Below are positions 8,993 through 17,000 of a stretch of DNA of 64,000 bases, one piece after another. The stretch is from assembly GCF_013387485.1 (NCBI RefSeq), contig NZ_JABBXB010000003.1, forward strand, positions 248,001 through 312,000. Direction: 5' to 3'. Under the pieces are notes generated by a model that saw nothing but the letters and a program-made list of their open reading frames with translations, did no database searches and was not told where the DNA came from. Position 1 is the stretch's first letter. Every line of letters starts with the position of its first letter. The stretch is from Stenotrophomonas sp. SAM-B (GTDB taxonomy: Bacteria > Pseudomonadota > Gammaproteobacteria > Xanthomonadales > Xanthomonadaceae). Both the position numbers and the translations under genes were made by a program.

Positions 8993-9355
8993 ATGAAGAA
9001 CGCACATCAGGACGGCCGCGTGCTGGACGTGGTGCTGGACAAGGCGGTCAAGAGCGGCGGTGTCGTCGCGAAAGGCAAGCTGTTCGGTGTCGCCGTCACC
9101 GACGGCGGAATCGGCGACCGCATCGCGGTCCACGTGGAGGGCGTCTTCCGCCTTCCGAAGCTGGCAACCGCAGTCGTTGCGAACGGCGCGGCGGTCAACT
9201 GGTCCAGCGCTGACGAGCGGGTGATCGTCGCAGATGGCGGCGCGGCGGACTTCAACGGCTTCGGATACGCCGTGGAGCCGGCGGCGAACGGTGATGCTGA
9301 GGTGCTGGTTCGCCTGACGCCGGGCACCGCAGCGACCGGTACCGGCGGCGCATAA
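8993..9355 (+). CDS. DUF2190 family capsid decoration protein
   Basis: A 120-aa, Gly/Ala/Val-rich, beta-type protein directly after the capsid gene, preceded by GAGGAAA about 7 bases before the ATG. The pattern VVAKGKLFGVAVTDG followed by VHVEGVFRLPKL is characteristic of DUF2190 proteins, which sit on the head as cement or decoration subunits in the place of lambda gpD. The role is inferred from family and position. Confidence 0.85.
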   Translation: MKNAHQDGRVLDVVLDKAVKSGGVVAKGKLFGVAVTDGGIGDRIAVHVEGVFRLPKLATAVVANGAAVNWSSADERVIVADGGAADFNGFGYAVEPAANGDAEVLVRLTPGTAATGTGGA

Positions 9356-9363
9356 GGGTTAGC

Positions 9364-9406
9364 CCACCACCGCACACAGATGCCCGGGTGGCGTGTGCGG
9401 TGGTGG
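9364..9406 (+). terminator. strong 14-bp stem-loop between capsid and lysis genes
   Basis: Perfect inverted repeat: left arm 9364-9377 (CCACCACCGCACAC), loop 9378-9392, right arm 9393-9406. No U-tract follows, so it is not a classical intrinsic terminator. It may attenuate transcription from the head genes into the lysis cassette, or protect the head mRNA 3' end. Confidence 0.5.
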
Positions 9407-9431
9407 AGCTTCTACGAATACAGGGGGATCG

Positions 9432-9728
9432 ATGAGCACCACTGATGCAAATGCCCAGCTCGACCGGGCCATGAACGGCAAGTTTGCGTCTGTGGCACTC
9501 AAGGTCGCCATCTTCGCGCTGCCTTTCGTGCTGTCGGTGGCGGGCGGGGCAGTGAGCTGGATGCTCAACGACATCCGCACCATCCAGGCGGAGCAGGGCA
9601 AGGGTCTTCAGCAGGTAACCAGCGACGTGCAGGTGGTCAACGCGAAGCTGGACAACGGGGTGATCTGGCGGATCGCCGAGCTGGAGCGTCGTCTTAATAC
9701 CGTGGAACAGGCGCAGAAAACACCATGA
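9432..9728 (+). CDS. small membrane protein with coiled coil, lysis cassette
   Basis: A 98-aa protein starting at an ATG preceded by CAGGGGG (9421-9427). It has one transmembrane segment (about residues 22-44: KVAIFALPFVLSVAGG...) and then a charged coiled-coil tail (residues 45-95). It is the first of a run of genes coupled by ATGA overlaps that ends in spanins, so it is probably part of the lysis module, for example a holin partner or antiholin. No specific family is recognised; the assignment is by context and topology. Confidence 0.6.
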   Translation: MSTTDANAQLDRAMNGKFASVALKVAIFALPFVLSVAGGAVSWMLNDIRTIQAEQGKGLQQVTSDVQVVNAKLDNGVIWRIAELERRLNTVEQAQKTP

Positions 9729-10087
9729 AACGCATCCTCTCCTTCTTCAGCCGCTGGCAGGAGTTCATCCTCTGGCTGCCGGTCCTGATTTTCTTAGCGC
9801 TGCTCGGCTGGGTTCTGCTGGGCGCGCTCGACCGCACCATCGGCGGCGACTTGTTGGCGCAGCTGCTGCAGCTGCCGATCTCCGCCGCGTACCTGGCGAC
9901 CGCCTGTGCAGCTGCCTGGCTGTTCAAGCGCACCTATCTGTTCGACCTGCCTGAAGATGAAGAGCGGCAGTTGCATGACGCTGCCCGGGCTGGTGACCGA
10001 TCGGCCTGGCGCATGTTGCTGCTTGATCGCGCCGAATGGATGGGGCTGGTTGGCCTGTTCGTCGCCTTCTTCTGGATCGCCCGATGA
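9725..10087 (+). CDS. putative holin-like three-helix membrane protein
   Basis: A 120-aa protein with hydrophobic segments at about residues 14-36 (ILWLPVLIFLALLGWVLLG), 45-68 and 104-119, separated by a charged stretch (LPEDEERQLHDAARAGD). Small multi-span proteins immediately upstream of a phage lysozyme are commonly holins. It overlaps the preceding gene and the following lysozyme gene by four bases each. Holin function is an inference from size, topology and order; no diagnostic motif exists. Confidence 0.6.
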   Translation: MKRILSFFSRWQEFILWLPVLIFLALLGWVLLGALDRTIGGDLLAQLLQLPISAAYLATACAAAWLFKRTYLFDLPEDEERQLHDAARAGDRSAWRMLLLDRAEWMGLVGLFVAFFWIAR

Positions 10088-10953
10088 TCGCCCGGCGCGT
10101 TCTCGCCGGCCTGCTGGTCGTCGCGCTCACCGCTTGCGGCCAGGACCCGGTGGCAGCGTCCGTGCCTGTCCCTGCTGATGCGCCGGCAGCTGCCCTCGCT
10201 GAGGCGCGTTCAGAGGTGGGCGACGTTGTCGCCCCGGTGGTTCAATCGGCACAAGAGTCCACCGCAGGCGCAGTGATGCCAGTGGTCGTTGCGCTGCAGG
10301 AGGCCGTGCAGCAGGTCGTGCCACCGGCGGCCAGCGCCCCCCAGGTGTCGCTCATCTCGCCGGCTGCTGTTGCGCTGATTGTCCGCTGGGAGGTTGGCAG
10401 CCAAGCGCTGTACACGCGGCGCTATGAGGCGCCCATCTGGCCGGGTGGCGCATCAGGCGTGACGTGGGGCATCGGCTACGACGGCGGTCATCAGACCCGC
10501 CAGCAGATCGGCTTGGATTGGTCAGCGCTGGCCGCGACGTCCCGCCTCCAGGCGACCGCTGGGATCACCGGCCCTGCCGCGCAACCCGTCGTGCGGGATC
10601 TCCGCGACGTGCGCGTTTCGTTCGGGCTGGCGAGTGACGTGTTCGGCGTGGCCTCGCTCCCGCGCTATCACGCCAGTGCGCGGCGAGCGTTCGGTGCCGA
10701 CGGGTTCGATGCGTTGCCCGCCGACGCCCGCGGTGCACTGGTCTCCGTGGTCTATAACCGCGGTGCCTCGATGACCGGTCCGGCGCGCACGGAGATGCGT
10801 GCGATCCGCGACGTGTGCCTGCCTGGCGCGGACGTGCATTGCATCGCGGGCCAGATTCGCCAGATGTGCCGACTGTGGCGTGGTACCAATCTGGAGGCGG
10901 GTCTCTGTGGGCGTCGCGAGGACGAAGCCGGTCTGACGGAGCGTGCGCGATGA
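10084..10953 (+). CDS. phage lysozyme-like endolysin with lipoprotein-type signal
   Basis: A 289-aa protein beginning at an ATG that overlaps the previous stop. The N-terminus is a signal sequence ending in a lipobox (LTAC, Cys18), followed by an Ala/Val/Pro-rich linker to about residue 90. The C-terminal domain has a lysozyme-like layout: RWEVG with Glu103, then a Gly/Tyr-rich motif (GVTWGIGYDGG), VVYNRG, and four cysteines near the end. It is expected to cleave peptidoglycan. A lipobox on an endolysin is unusual: most are soluble or signal-anchored. It could therefore be a membrane-tethered enzyme released on depolarisation, or the Cys may not be lipidated. Confidence 0.8.
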   Translation: MIARRVLAGLLVVALTACGQDPVAASVPVPADAPAAALAEARSEVGDVVAPVVQSAQESTAGAVMPVVVALQEAVQQVVPPAASAPQVSLISPAAVALIVRWEVGSQALYTRRYEAPIWPGGASGVTWGIGYDGGHQTRQQIGLDWSALAATSRLQATAGITGPAAQPVVRDLRDVRVSFGLASDVFGVASLPRYHASARRAFGADGFDALPADARGALVSVVYNRGASMTGPARTEMRAIRDVCLPGADVHCIAGQIRQMCRLWRGTNLEAGLCGRREDEAGLTERAR

Positions 10954-11396
10954 AGCTGCCCTCGGTGGTCACGGTGAAGCCGCTCTTGTGGGTGATCGGG
11001 GTTCTCGCCTTGGTGGTGATCGCACTGTCTGTCTGCCTTGTGGTCGTGCGGGCCAATGCTCGTGCTGCCGCTGCCACCTATGAAGGCGCGGCGACTGCCT
11101 GCGCCTCGCAGAAGGAGGGCGCCACCACGCGGGTTGCGGAGCTGGTTAAAGCCAACGCTGGCTACGGCCGCACTGTTGGTGTCCTCCAGGCTGAGCTGGC
11201 GTTGGCGCAGAACCAGGCAGCAACGCTCAAACGCCAGAGCGACAGCGCTGTAGCTGCGGCAGAGGCCCGCGAGGCGGATGCCAATCAGACGTTGAAGCAG
11301 TTCATGAATCGCTATGCCGGCCAAGCGCGTGAGACGCGCTGTGCGCTGGCCCTGACCGAGGTGGAAGGATCATGCCCAGCATTCTCCGGCTACTGA
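10950..11396 (+). CDS. Rz-like inner-membrane spanin
   Basis: A 148-aa protein with one N-terminal transmembrane helix (about residues 12-34) followed by a long helical, Ala/Gln/Glu-rich periplasmic segment ending in a short Cys-containing tail. This is the architecture of i-spanins (Rz), which span the periplasm and fuse inner and outer membranes at lysis. The ATG overlaps the endolysin stop (ATGA). The 3' end overlaps the lipoprotein gene at 11372 in another frame, the classical Rz/Rz1 arrangement. Confidence 0.8.
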   Translation: MKLPSVVTVKPLLWVIGVLALVVIALSVCLVVVRANARAAAATYEGAATACASQKEGATTRVAELVKANAGYGRTVGVLQAELALAQNQAATLKRQSDSAVAAAEAREADANQTLKQFMNRYAGQARETRCALALTEVEGSCPAFSGY

Positions 11397-11668
11397 ACGT
11401 CGCGGCGCTCGCCGCCGTGCTTGCTGCCTGTGGGCGGACCAAGCCTGATGCAGGCCCGGCGCAGTGCGCGGTGACCCCTGAGCCTGTGGTGGTGGAGCGG
11501 CGCGTATACGTGTCAATCCCGGCCGCGCTTACGCGCACTGAGGCCGTTCCCGAAGGTCCGATTGCGCAGTGCTTCGACGTTGCCGCGCAGCGCAGGGCGG
11601 TCATCGAGCGGCAGAACGGACGCGCTGAGCAGGTTCGCGCGATTGAGGGCACCGAGGTGAAGCCGTGA
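11372..11668 (+). CDS. Rz1-like outer-membrane spanin lipoprotein
   Basis: A 98-aa lipoprotein: signal peptide with lipobox LAAC (Cys20), then a Pro/Val-rich region (TPEPVVVERRVYVSIP). The start lies 25 bases inside the preceding spanin gene in a different frame, as for Rz1 within or across Rz. It is the outer-membrane partner of the i-spanin. Its stop overlaps the next GTG start (GTGA). Confidence 0.8.
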   Translation: MPSILRLLNVAALAAVLAACGRTKPDAGPAQCAVTPEPVVVERRVYVSIPAALTRTEAVPEGPIAQCFDVAAQRRAVIERQNGRAEQVRAIEGTEVKP

Positions 11669-11751
11669 GCGCGCTCCTGGCCTTCGCTGTCGTCGTGCTG
11701 TGTCTTGTGTTGGCGCTGTGCGTCACCAATCGTCGTGGGGATCGCCGGTGA
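11665..11751 (+). CDS. 28-aa hydrophobic peptide (GTG start), lysis cassette
   Basis: A very short frame: GTG start overlapping the Rz1-like stop, TGA overlapping the ATG of the head-tail joiner (TGATG). The product is one hydrophobic helix (SALLAFAVVVLCLVLALCV) with a basic end (TNRRGDRR). It exactly fills the space between two coupled genes, which argues that it is translated, if only to carry ribosomes into the tail genes. It could also be a small membrane effector. No homologue is recognised. Confidence 0.5.
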   Translation: MSALLAFAVVVLCLVLALCVTNRRGDRR

Positions 11752-12074
11752 TGGGGCAGCGCGCATTCCTCGCCGAGATGGATGCAGGGCTTCATGCCAG
11801 CTTTGCCGCGGCCGGCATGGCCGACATGGGTGAGTACACGTCCCCGGGTGCCGATGGACCGATGCCGTGCCAGGTGTATGTCGATCGCAACATCGAAACT
11901 ATCGGCGGCCTGCAGCAGTTCCAGGCTGGCCGCGTGGAGATCGCCTACGTTCGCTCTGAGGGGTTCAATCCTGTGCAGAAGGGGCAAGTTCTGGTTGACG
12001 GTGAGCGCTACATCAACTCAAAGCTGATTTCTGATGACGGCTCGCTGAGCCGCTGGCTGGTGGCACGTGTCTGA
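11751..12074 (+). CDS. head-tail joining protein
   Basis: A 107-aa protein; the ATG at 11751 overlaps the preceding TGA (an upstream in-frame start at 11700 is less likely). The pattern with a mid-region CQVYVDRNIETIG, then GQVLVDGERY and SLSRWLVARV at the end matches the small beta-barrel connectors of the lambda gpFII / Gifsy-2 head-tail joining type. These connect the packed head to the tail. Position directly before tail genes supports this. Confidence 0.7.
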   Translation: MGQRAFLAEMDAGLHASFAAAGMADMGEYTSPGADGPMPCQVYVDRNIETIGGLQQFQAGRVEIAYVRSEGFNPVQKGQVLVDGERYINSKLISDDGSLSRWLVARV

Positions 12075-12567
12075 TAGCGACCTGAAAGAGCCAGTCACTT
12101 GGCAGTTGGTGGAGTTTCTGGCGGAGCGGGTGAGGTTGATCAAGAGGGAATCGGGATTCTTCACTGATATCGGTGCTGGCCTTCTTTTGCTTGACGATGA
12201 GGACAGCCCAGCCAGTCTCACTGTTCCTGCAACCGCCATCGTGGTGGACCGCATCACCGGGACGGGCGGCGGCCGCGCTCAGACCAGCTCAGACGTTGCT
12301 GTGACTATCGAGTTCAGCGTGCCGCGATTCCAGGGCGAGGATCGCCCTAATCGATTGGTTCATCGCGCTCGGCACGACCTGATCTCCGCTCTCAAGTTCG
12401 ATGTGCGAGATCTGCCGTTCGGACTCACGAAGTTCGAAGTCATCGACTCGCAACTGGCTGCCGTCGCCGATGACGACGGTCATTCAAGTGTTGTCGCTCA
12501 GATCACCGCGCGGGCCGGTCTGACCGAGAGTTTCCAGCCCGTGTCCATTTCCCAGGAGAAACCCTAA
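12067..12567 (+). CDS. tail terminator/minor tail protein-like
   Basis: A 166-aa protein beginning at GTG, overlapping the head-tail joiner by eight bases. It is mixed alpha/beta with a central FSVPRFQG and RARHDLISAL segment, as in tail-completion proteins (lambda gpU/gpZ position). No strong motif is recognised. The call rests on its place between the head-tail joiner and the tail tube gene, which follows with TAATG. Confidence 0.55.
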   Translation: MSDSDLKEPVTWQLVEFLAERVRLIKRESGFFTDIGAGLLLLDDEDSPASLTVPATAIVVDRITGTGGGRAQTSSDVAVTIEFSVPRFQGEDRPNRLVHRARHDLISALKFDVRDLPFGLTKFEVIDSQLAAVADDDGHSSVVAQITARAGLTESFQPVSISQEKP

Positions 12568-13370
12568 TGGCCCAACAGCCCAAGGTTCGTAAGTTTGCCG
12601 GCGATCTGCGCTTCTTCGAGTACGGCGCCGGTGCCAACCTCGTCCCCGTCATTCCGGACTCGGATGACAAATTCGGCAACAAGCCGCTCGAACAAAGCTC
12701 GCTGACGTTCAGCTATGAAGCTGGCGACACGACCGAGGTGAAGAGCAAGCGGCGCGATGATCGCTACGGCCAGATCATCCACACCGATGCCAACCCCGGC
12801 ACCACCGGAATCAGTGTGACGGCATTGGAAGTGCCGCCGGCGATCCTGGCGCGCATGCTCTACGGCAGCGCTGTGTCGTCGTCGGTTCAGGCCGGCGAGG
12901 TTGAGGATCGGCCGCTCGCGGTCTACAGCAAGGACGTGCCCGTTGATCTCGGCCACCGTTTCGTACTGGCGTCGCCGGTGCCGGTCGTCAAGAAGGGCTC
13001 CACGACTCTTGTGGCTGGCACCGACTACGACATCGACAATCGGCAGGGGCTGTTCATCCCCCTGGCCGGCGGCAGCATTGTCCACGGTGATGCGCTTACC
13101 GTCTCGTACAGCTTTGACGGCTATCTGGAAACGGCCATCAATGGTGGTGCGGTGCCCAACAAGTCCTTCATGATCTTGGGAAACCTGCAGGACCGGATCA
13201 GTGGGGAGGACGGCCTGCTTCGCATCCCGCAGGTCGATCTGACCGTTGACGGCGATGTGGACTGGTTCAGCGACGAGCCGATCCAGGTGACCCTGACCGG
13301 CTCGGTCATCTTCCGATCGGAAGAGACCGCGCTGTACACCTTCAAGGTGTACGAGCAGAAGGCCAGTTGA
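12567..13370 (+). CDS. major tail tube protein
   Basis: A 267-aa, beta-rich, acidic protein that begins on the stop codon of its neighbour (TAATG). Repeated beta strands with Asp/Gly turns (VKKGSTTLVAGTDYDIDN, then ISGEDGLLRIPQVDLTVDG) and a size of about 250-270 aa fit the major tail (tube) proteins of siphoviruses. The absence of any sheath gene in the module supports a flexible, non-contractile tail. Confidence 0.7.
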   Translation: MAQQPKVRKFAGDLRFFEYGAGANLVPVIPDSDDKFGNKPLEQSSLTFSYEAGDTTEVKSKRRDDRYGQIIHTDANPGTTGISVTALEVPPAILARMLYGSAVSSSVQAGEVEDRPLAVYSKDVPVDLGHRFVLASPVPVVKKGSTTLVAGTDYDIDNRQGLFIPLAGGSIVHGDALTVSYSFDGYLETAINGGAVPNKSFMILGNLQDRISGEDGLLRIPQVDLTVDGDVDWFSDEPIQVTLTGSVIFRSEETALYTFKVYEQKAS

Positions 13371-13398
13371 TGCGGCAGAGGGCTGCTCCCAGTCCTCA

Positions 13399-13428
13399 GT
13401 GGTCGGCGCCTGAGATGGTGCCGACCAC
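13399..13428 (+). terminator. stem-loop downstream of tail tube gene
   Basis: A 9-bp perfect stem (GTGGTCGGC / GCCGACCAC) with a 12-base loop sits in the 80-bp gap after the tail tube gene. No U-tract follows. It probably acts as an mRNA processing or stabilising hairpin that keeps the abundant tube message separate. Confidence 0.4.
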
Positions 13429-13450
13429 CTTTGCGTGGGGGCTCTGAGCT

Positions 13451-14059
13451 ATGGGCAGGTTCGCCAGCCTCGACCGACGCATGAATGCCGCTGCCTTGGC
13501 ACGCATTGCTGCCAAGGTGAATGGTGTGAGTGCGGCGGCGATTGCAAAGGCCGACGCTCGTTCGGCCATCACGGTGCGTCGGCGGTTCGAGCCGGCGGCG
13601 AAGAGAGCCATTCGTGAGATCTACAACGTACGGGTTAGCGATCTGACCGGGCGCTTCACTGTGCGCACGGGTGCGGATGAGAACGGTGAGTACATATCGC
13701 TGAATGCCTCGGCCAGGCCGCTTCCGCTGGTCGGGTTTGGTGGACGCTGGGGCGGTCGAAAGACAGCCGGTGCGACCGCCCTGATCCAGAAGGGTGAGCG
13801 GAAGGTCTACAACTCGGCCTTCATCGCGACGGTTGGTGGTCAAAGGCGCTTGGTGGCGCGCCAGTTCTCGCGTGACGCCACGGCGTCGTCGGGGCGCGAT
13901 GGGCGCCGCAAGCTGCGGACGCTCACAGGTCCGAGTGCATTCCAGATGGTGATGGGCCAAGGCGACGTGGTCGTTACACGCCTGGCTCGTGAAATGAACG
14001 CTTACCGCGGCAGCGAGCTCATTCGGCAGCTCAAACTTGCAAGGCAGGGGAAACGTTGA
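13451..14059 (+). CDS. gpZ-like minor tail protein
   Basis: A 202-aa basic protein. The N-terminal half is helical (RMNAAALARIAAKVNGVS, RRRFEPAAKRAIREIYNV) and the second half has Arg/Gly-rich strands. This resembles prophage minor tail protein Z (GPZ), whose members help join or complete the tail. It ends one base into the ATG of the tape measure gene. Assignment is moderate. Confidence 0.6.
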   Translation: MGRFASLDRRMNAAALARIAAKVNGVSAAAIAKADARSAITVRRRFEPAAKRAIREIYNVRVSDLTGRFTVRTGADENGEYISLNASARPLPLVGFGGRWGGRKTAGATALIQKGERKVYNSAFIATVGGQRRLVARQFSRDATASSGRDGRRKLRTLTGPSAFQMVMGQGDVVVTRLAREMNAYRGSELIRQLKLARQGKR

Positions 14060-17000
14060 TGGCGAACAATGCGGCATTCGAGGAAGCGCTGCGGCTGGTG
14101 CTGGAGACCAGCGGCACTGAGGGCGTAGATGAATTGCGCCAGGCGCTTGCCGAGATGGGCGTGGCCTCGGATGCTGCCGTGGCCGACACCGGGAAGCTGG
14201 TGGACAAGCTGGCCGAGCTCAACGCCACCGCCGAGAAGGCCGAGGCGTTTGACGGATTGCTGGTCACGTTGGCCGATCTGGAAACACGCTTTGACGCCAA
14301 CCAGAAGGCCGCCTACCAGCTTTCGTTGCAGATCGCTGAGACAGCTTCCCCATCGAAGGAGCTGCTGAACGCTCAGCGGAATCTACGCGCAGAAGGGGAC
14401 AAGCTGAAGGCCTCGCTGAATAGTCAGTGGGAGGCGGTGGTAAAGGCGGACACCGCGCTGGGCGGCTTGGGCGTCAATACGGCGCAGTTGGCCGAAAGCC
14501 AGCAGCGCCTGCGGGACGATGCTGAGCGCACCGCGAAGGCGTTCACCGAACAGGCAAAGGAGGCTGCCCAGGCCGCCGCCGAAAGCCGCCGGCGGAACCA
14601 GCAGATTGAGGAAAGCGATAACCGGTTCCGCGACCAGGCGAAGGCCAGCACGGCAGCCGCTGAGTCGCTGAAGGCCTATCGCGACCGCGCCAGCCAAGCC
14701 GCGCAGGAGACTGCTGAGCTGGGAGTGGCGGCCACTGCCACCAGCTCGATCATGAGCAAGCTGAAGGGCATCGCTGCGACCGCCCTCGGCTTCATCGGGT
14801 TCGGCAAGGTCGTCGACGGCATCAAGGACATCATCAAGGAAGGCAGCGACGCAGAACAGGAACTGGGCCAGCTGGAGGCCGCGCTCGCTGCGACTGGTCG
14901 GCAGGGCGAGTTCACGGCCGAGCAGCTGGCGCGGATGCGGCGGCAGCTGCAGGGGGGTCTCTTCGACGACGGGCAGATCTCCGCAGCTCAGGTGCGCCTG
15001 CTGTCCTACACGAACATCGTGGGCGAGCAGTTCCCAGCAGCGATGCAGGCCACGATCGATCAGGCGCAGCGATTGGGCATGAGCCTGGAGGCGTCGGCCG
15101 AGGTCGTTGGCAAGGCGCTCCAGACCCCGTCGAAAGCAATGGAGTCCCTCAGTAAACAGGGCTTCACCCTGGAGGACAGCCAGAAGCAGCTGATCAAGCA
15201 GCTGGAAGCGACCGGCAGGGTGGCTGAGGCGCAGGCCATCATTCTTGACGTGCTGAACGAGTCTTACGGCGGTGCGGCCGCAGCCGCCAAGGTGGGCACG
15301 ATCGCCGGCCTGTGGAAGGAAGCGACCGAGCGGTTCAAGGACTGGAAACAGGAAGTCGCCGATCAGGGTGTGCTGACCTACTTCAAGGCTCAGCTCACCG
15401 ACATGCTCACCGTCGTGGATCGCCTTGCCAAGGACGGCACTCTCACGCGCTGGGCCAAGCAGACGGCCGACGGCATCATCACGATGGCGCAAGCGGTCAA
15501 GGGTGCGACCACTTGGGTGGTGGAGCACAGCGGCGCGCTGGTTACGTTGGGTAAGGCCTTTGCGACCTTTGCCATCATCAAGGCAATCGCTCAGGTGAAC
15601 ACCTGGCGCATTGCGCTGGCAGCTTCGACGCGGGCGCAGTGGGCCAACGTCGCCGCGATGGATGCGACTGGGAAGCGTGCTGTAACGCTGGGCAACATCC
15701 TCAAGAGGATGCCCACGGTAGTGCCGATCACGGTGACGCTGCTCGGCTTGGAGCTGTTGGCCAAAGGGCTGGAATCGATCGGGCGTGCGATTGGCGATGA
15801 GCTGGGTAAGAACAGCCAGGCGATGAAGGAGGCTGGTGAGATCAGCCGCCGGCTTCAGGAGACGCTGTATCAGGAGGCTGTTGCTCGCAAGGCCGTCGCC
15901 AACGGCCTGATCGAGTTCCGGGATACCGCCGTCCAGACTTCCGCACAAGTGGCGGCGATGGCGGAGGCGGAGCGCCAGTCCTATCAGGCCCGGGTGGAGG
16001 GGCTGAAGCAATACCTGCAGGCGCAGCTCGCCTTCTTGCTGCGCATGCAGGCCATGGGCATCGCCACCGATGACCAGCTCAAGCAGCTGGAGCAGGTGAA
16101 GCTGCGCCTGCGCGAAGCCAATGAAGGCTATCGCGCGATCGCCGAGGGAGCCCGCGTCGCCGGCGACGCGATGAAAAATGGCATCGGTGCCGGGGCCCAG
16201 CTGGTGCTGGAGCAGCTGGTGGGCATCGACCGAGACGCCAAGCTGGCATCCACCTCGATTTCGAAGTTGTTCCAGGCGCTCAACTTCGCAGACACGCGCT
16301 CGCTGGAAGACGTGGCTGTGGCGCTGGCGCACACGGCCGCGCAAGGCGCTGCTGCCGGGCGTAACGTTCGGGACGGCCTGCTGGACGTCCTACAGCAGCT
16401 TTCCGGTGAAGAGCTGCTGCGCTTCCAGCAGGCATCGCAGACGGCGTTTGACGCGCTGCCGGCGGCTGCTGTGGACGCGGCCGCGGTGCTGCAGCAGACG
16501 CTGGCGGCATCTCTCCAGAATCTGGGTGTCTCCGCCGAGCGCGTCGGGCTGAGCTTCGGTAAGGCTGGGCGTGATGCGATCGCCTCGTTCGCGGCCATCT
16601 CGGAGAACGCGCTCGCCACCGGTGCTCAGATCGAGGAAGCCTTCCGCGCCGCGCTCGGCAAGGTGTCGACCATCGATGAGGCCCGTACGCTGGGCACGCT
16701 TCTGGAGGCCGCCGGCACACGTGGGAAGGTGGGCTTTGACCAAGCGGGTCGCTCGGCGGCGGCCTTGCACTCCCGGATTCGTGACATCACCAACGCCATG
16801 GATCCGCTGAACAACGAGTTCGGCAAGCTCGGCATCCAGTCGCAGGCATCTCTCAACGCAGCGCGGGACGCTGCAAAGTCGGCCTTCGAAGAGATCCGAC
16901 GGGGCGCAGCACAAGGCAAGGCGAGCATCGAGGACGTGCGGCGCGCTTTCCGGGCGTACGCAGAGAGCGCTCGGGAGGCCGCAGCAGATAGCGACGTGAC

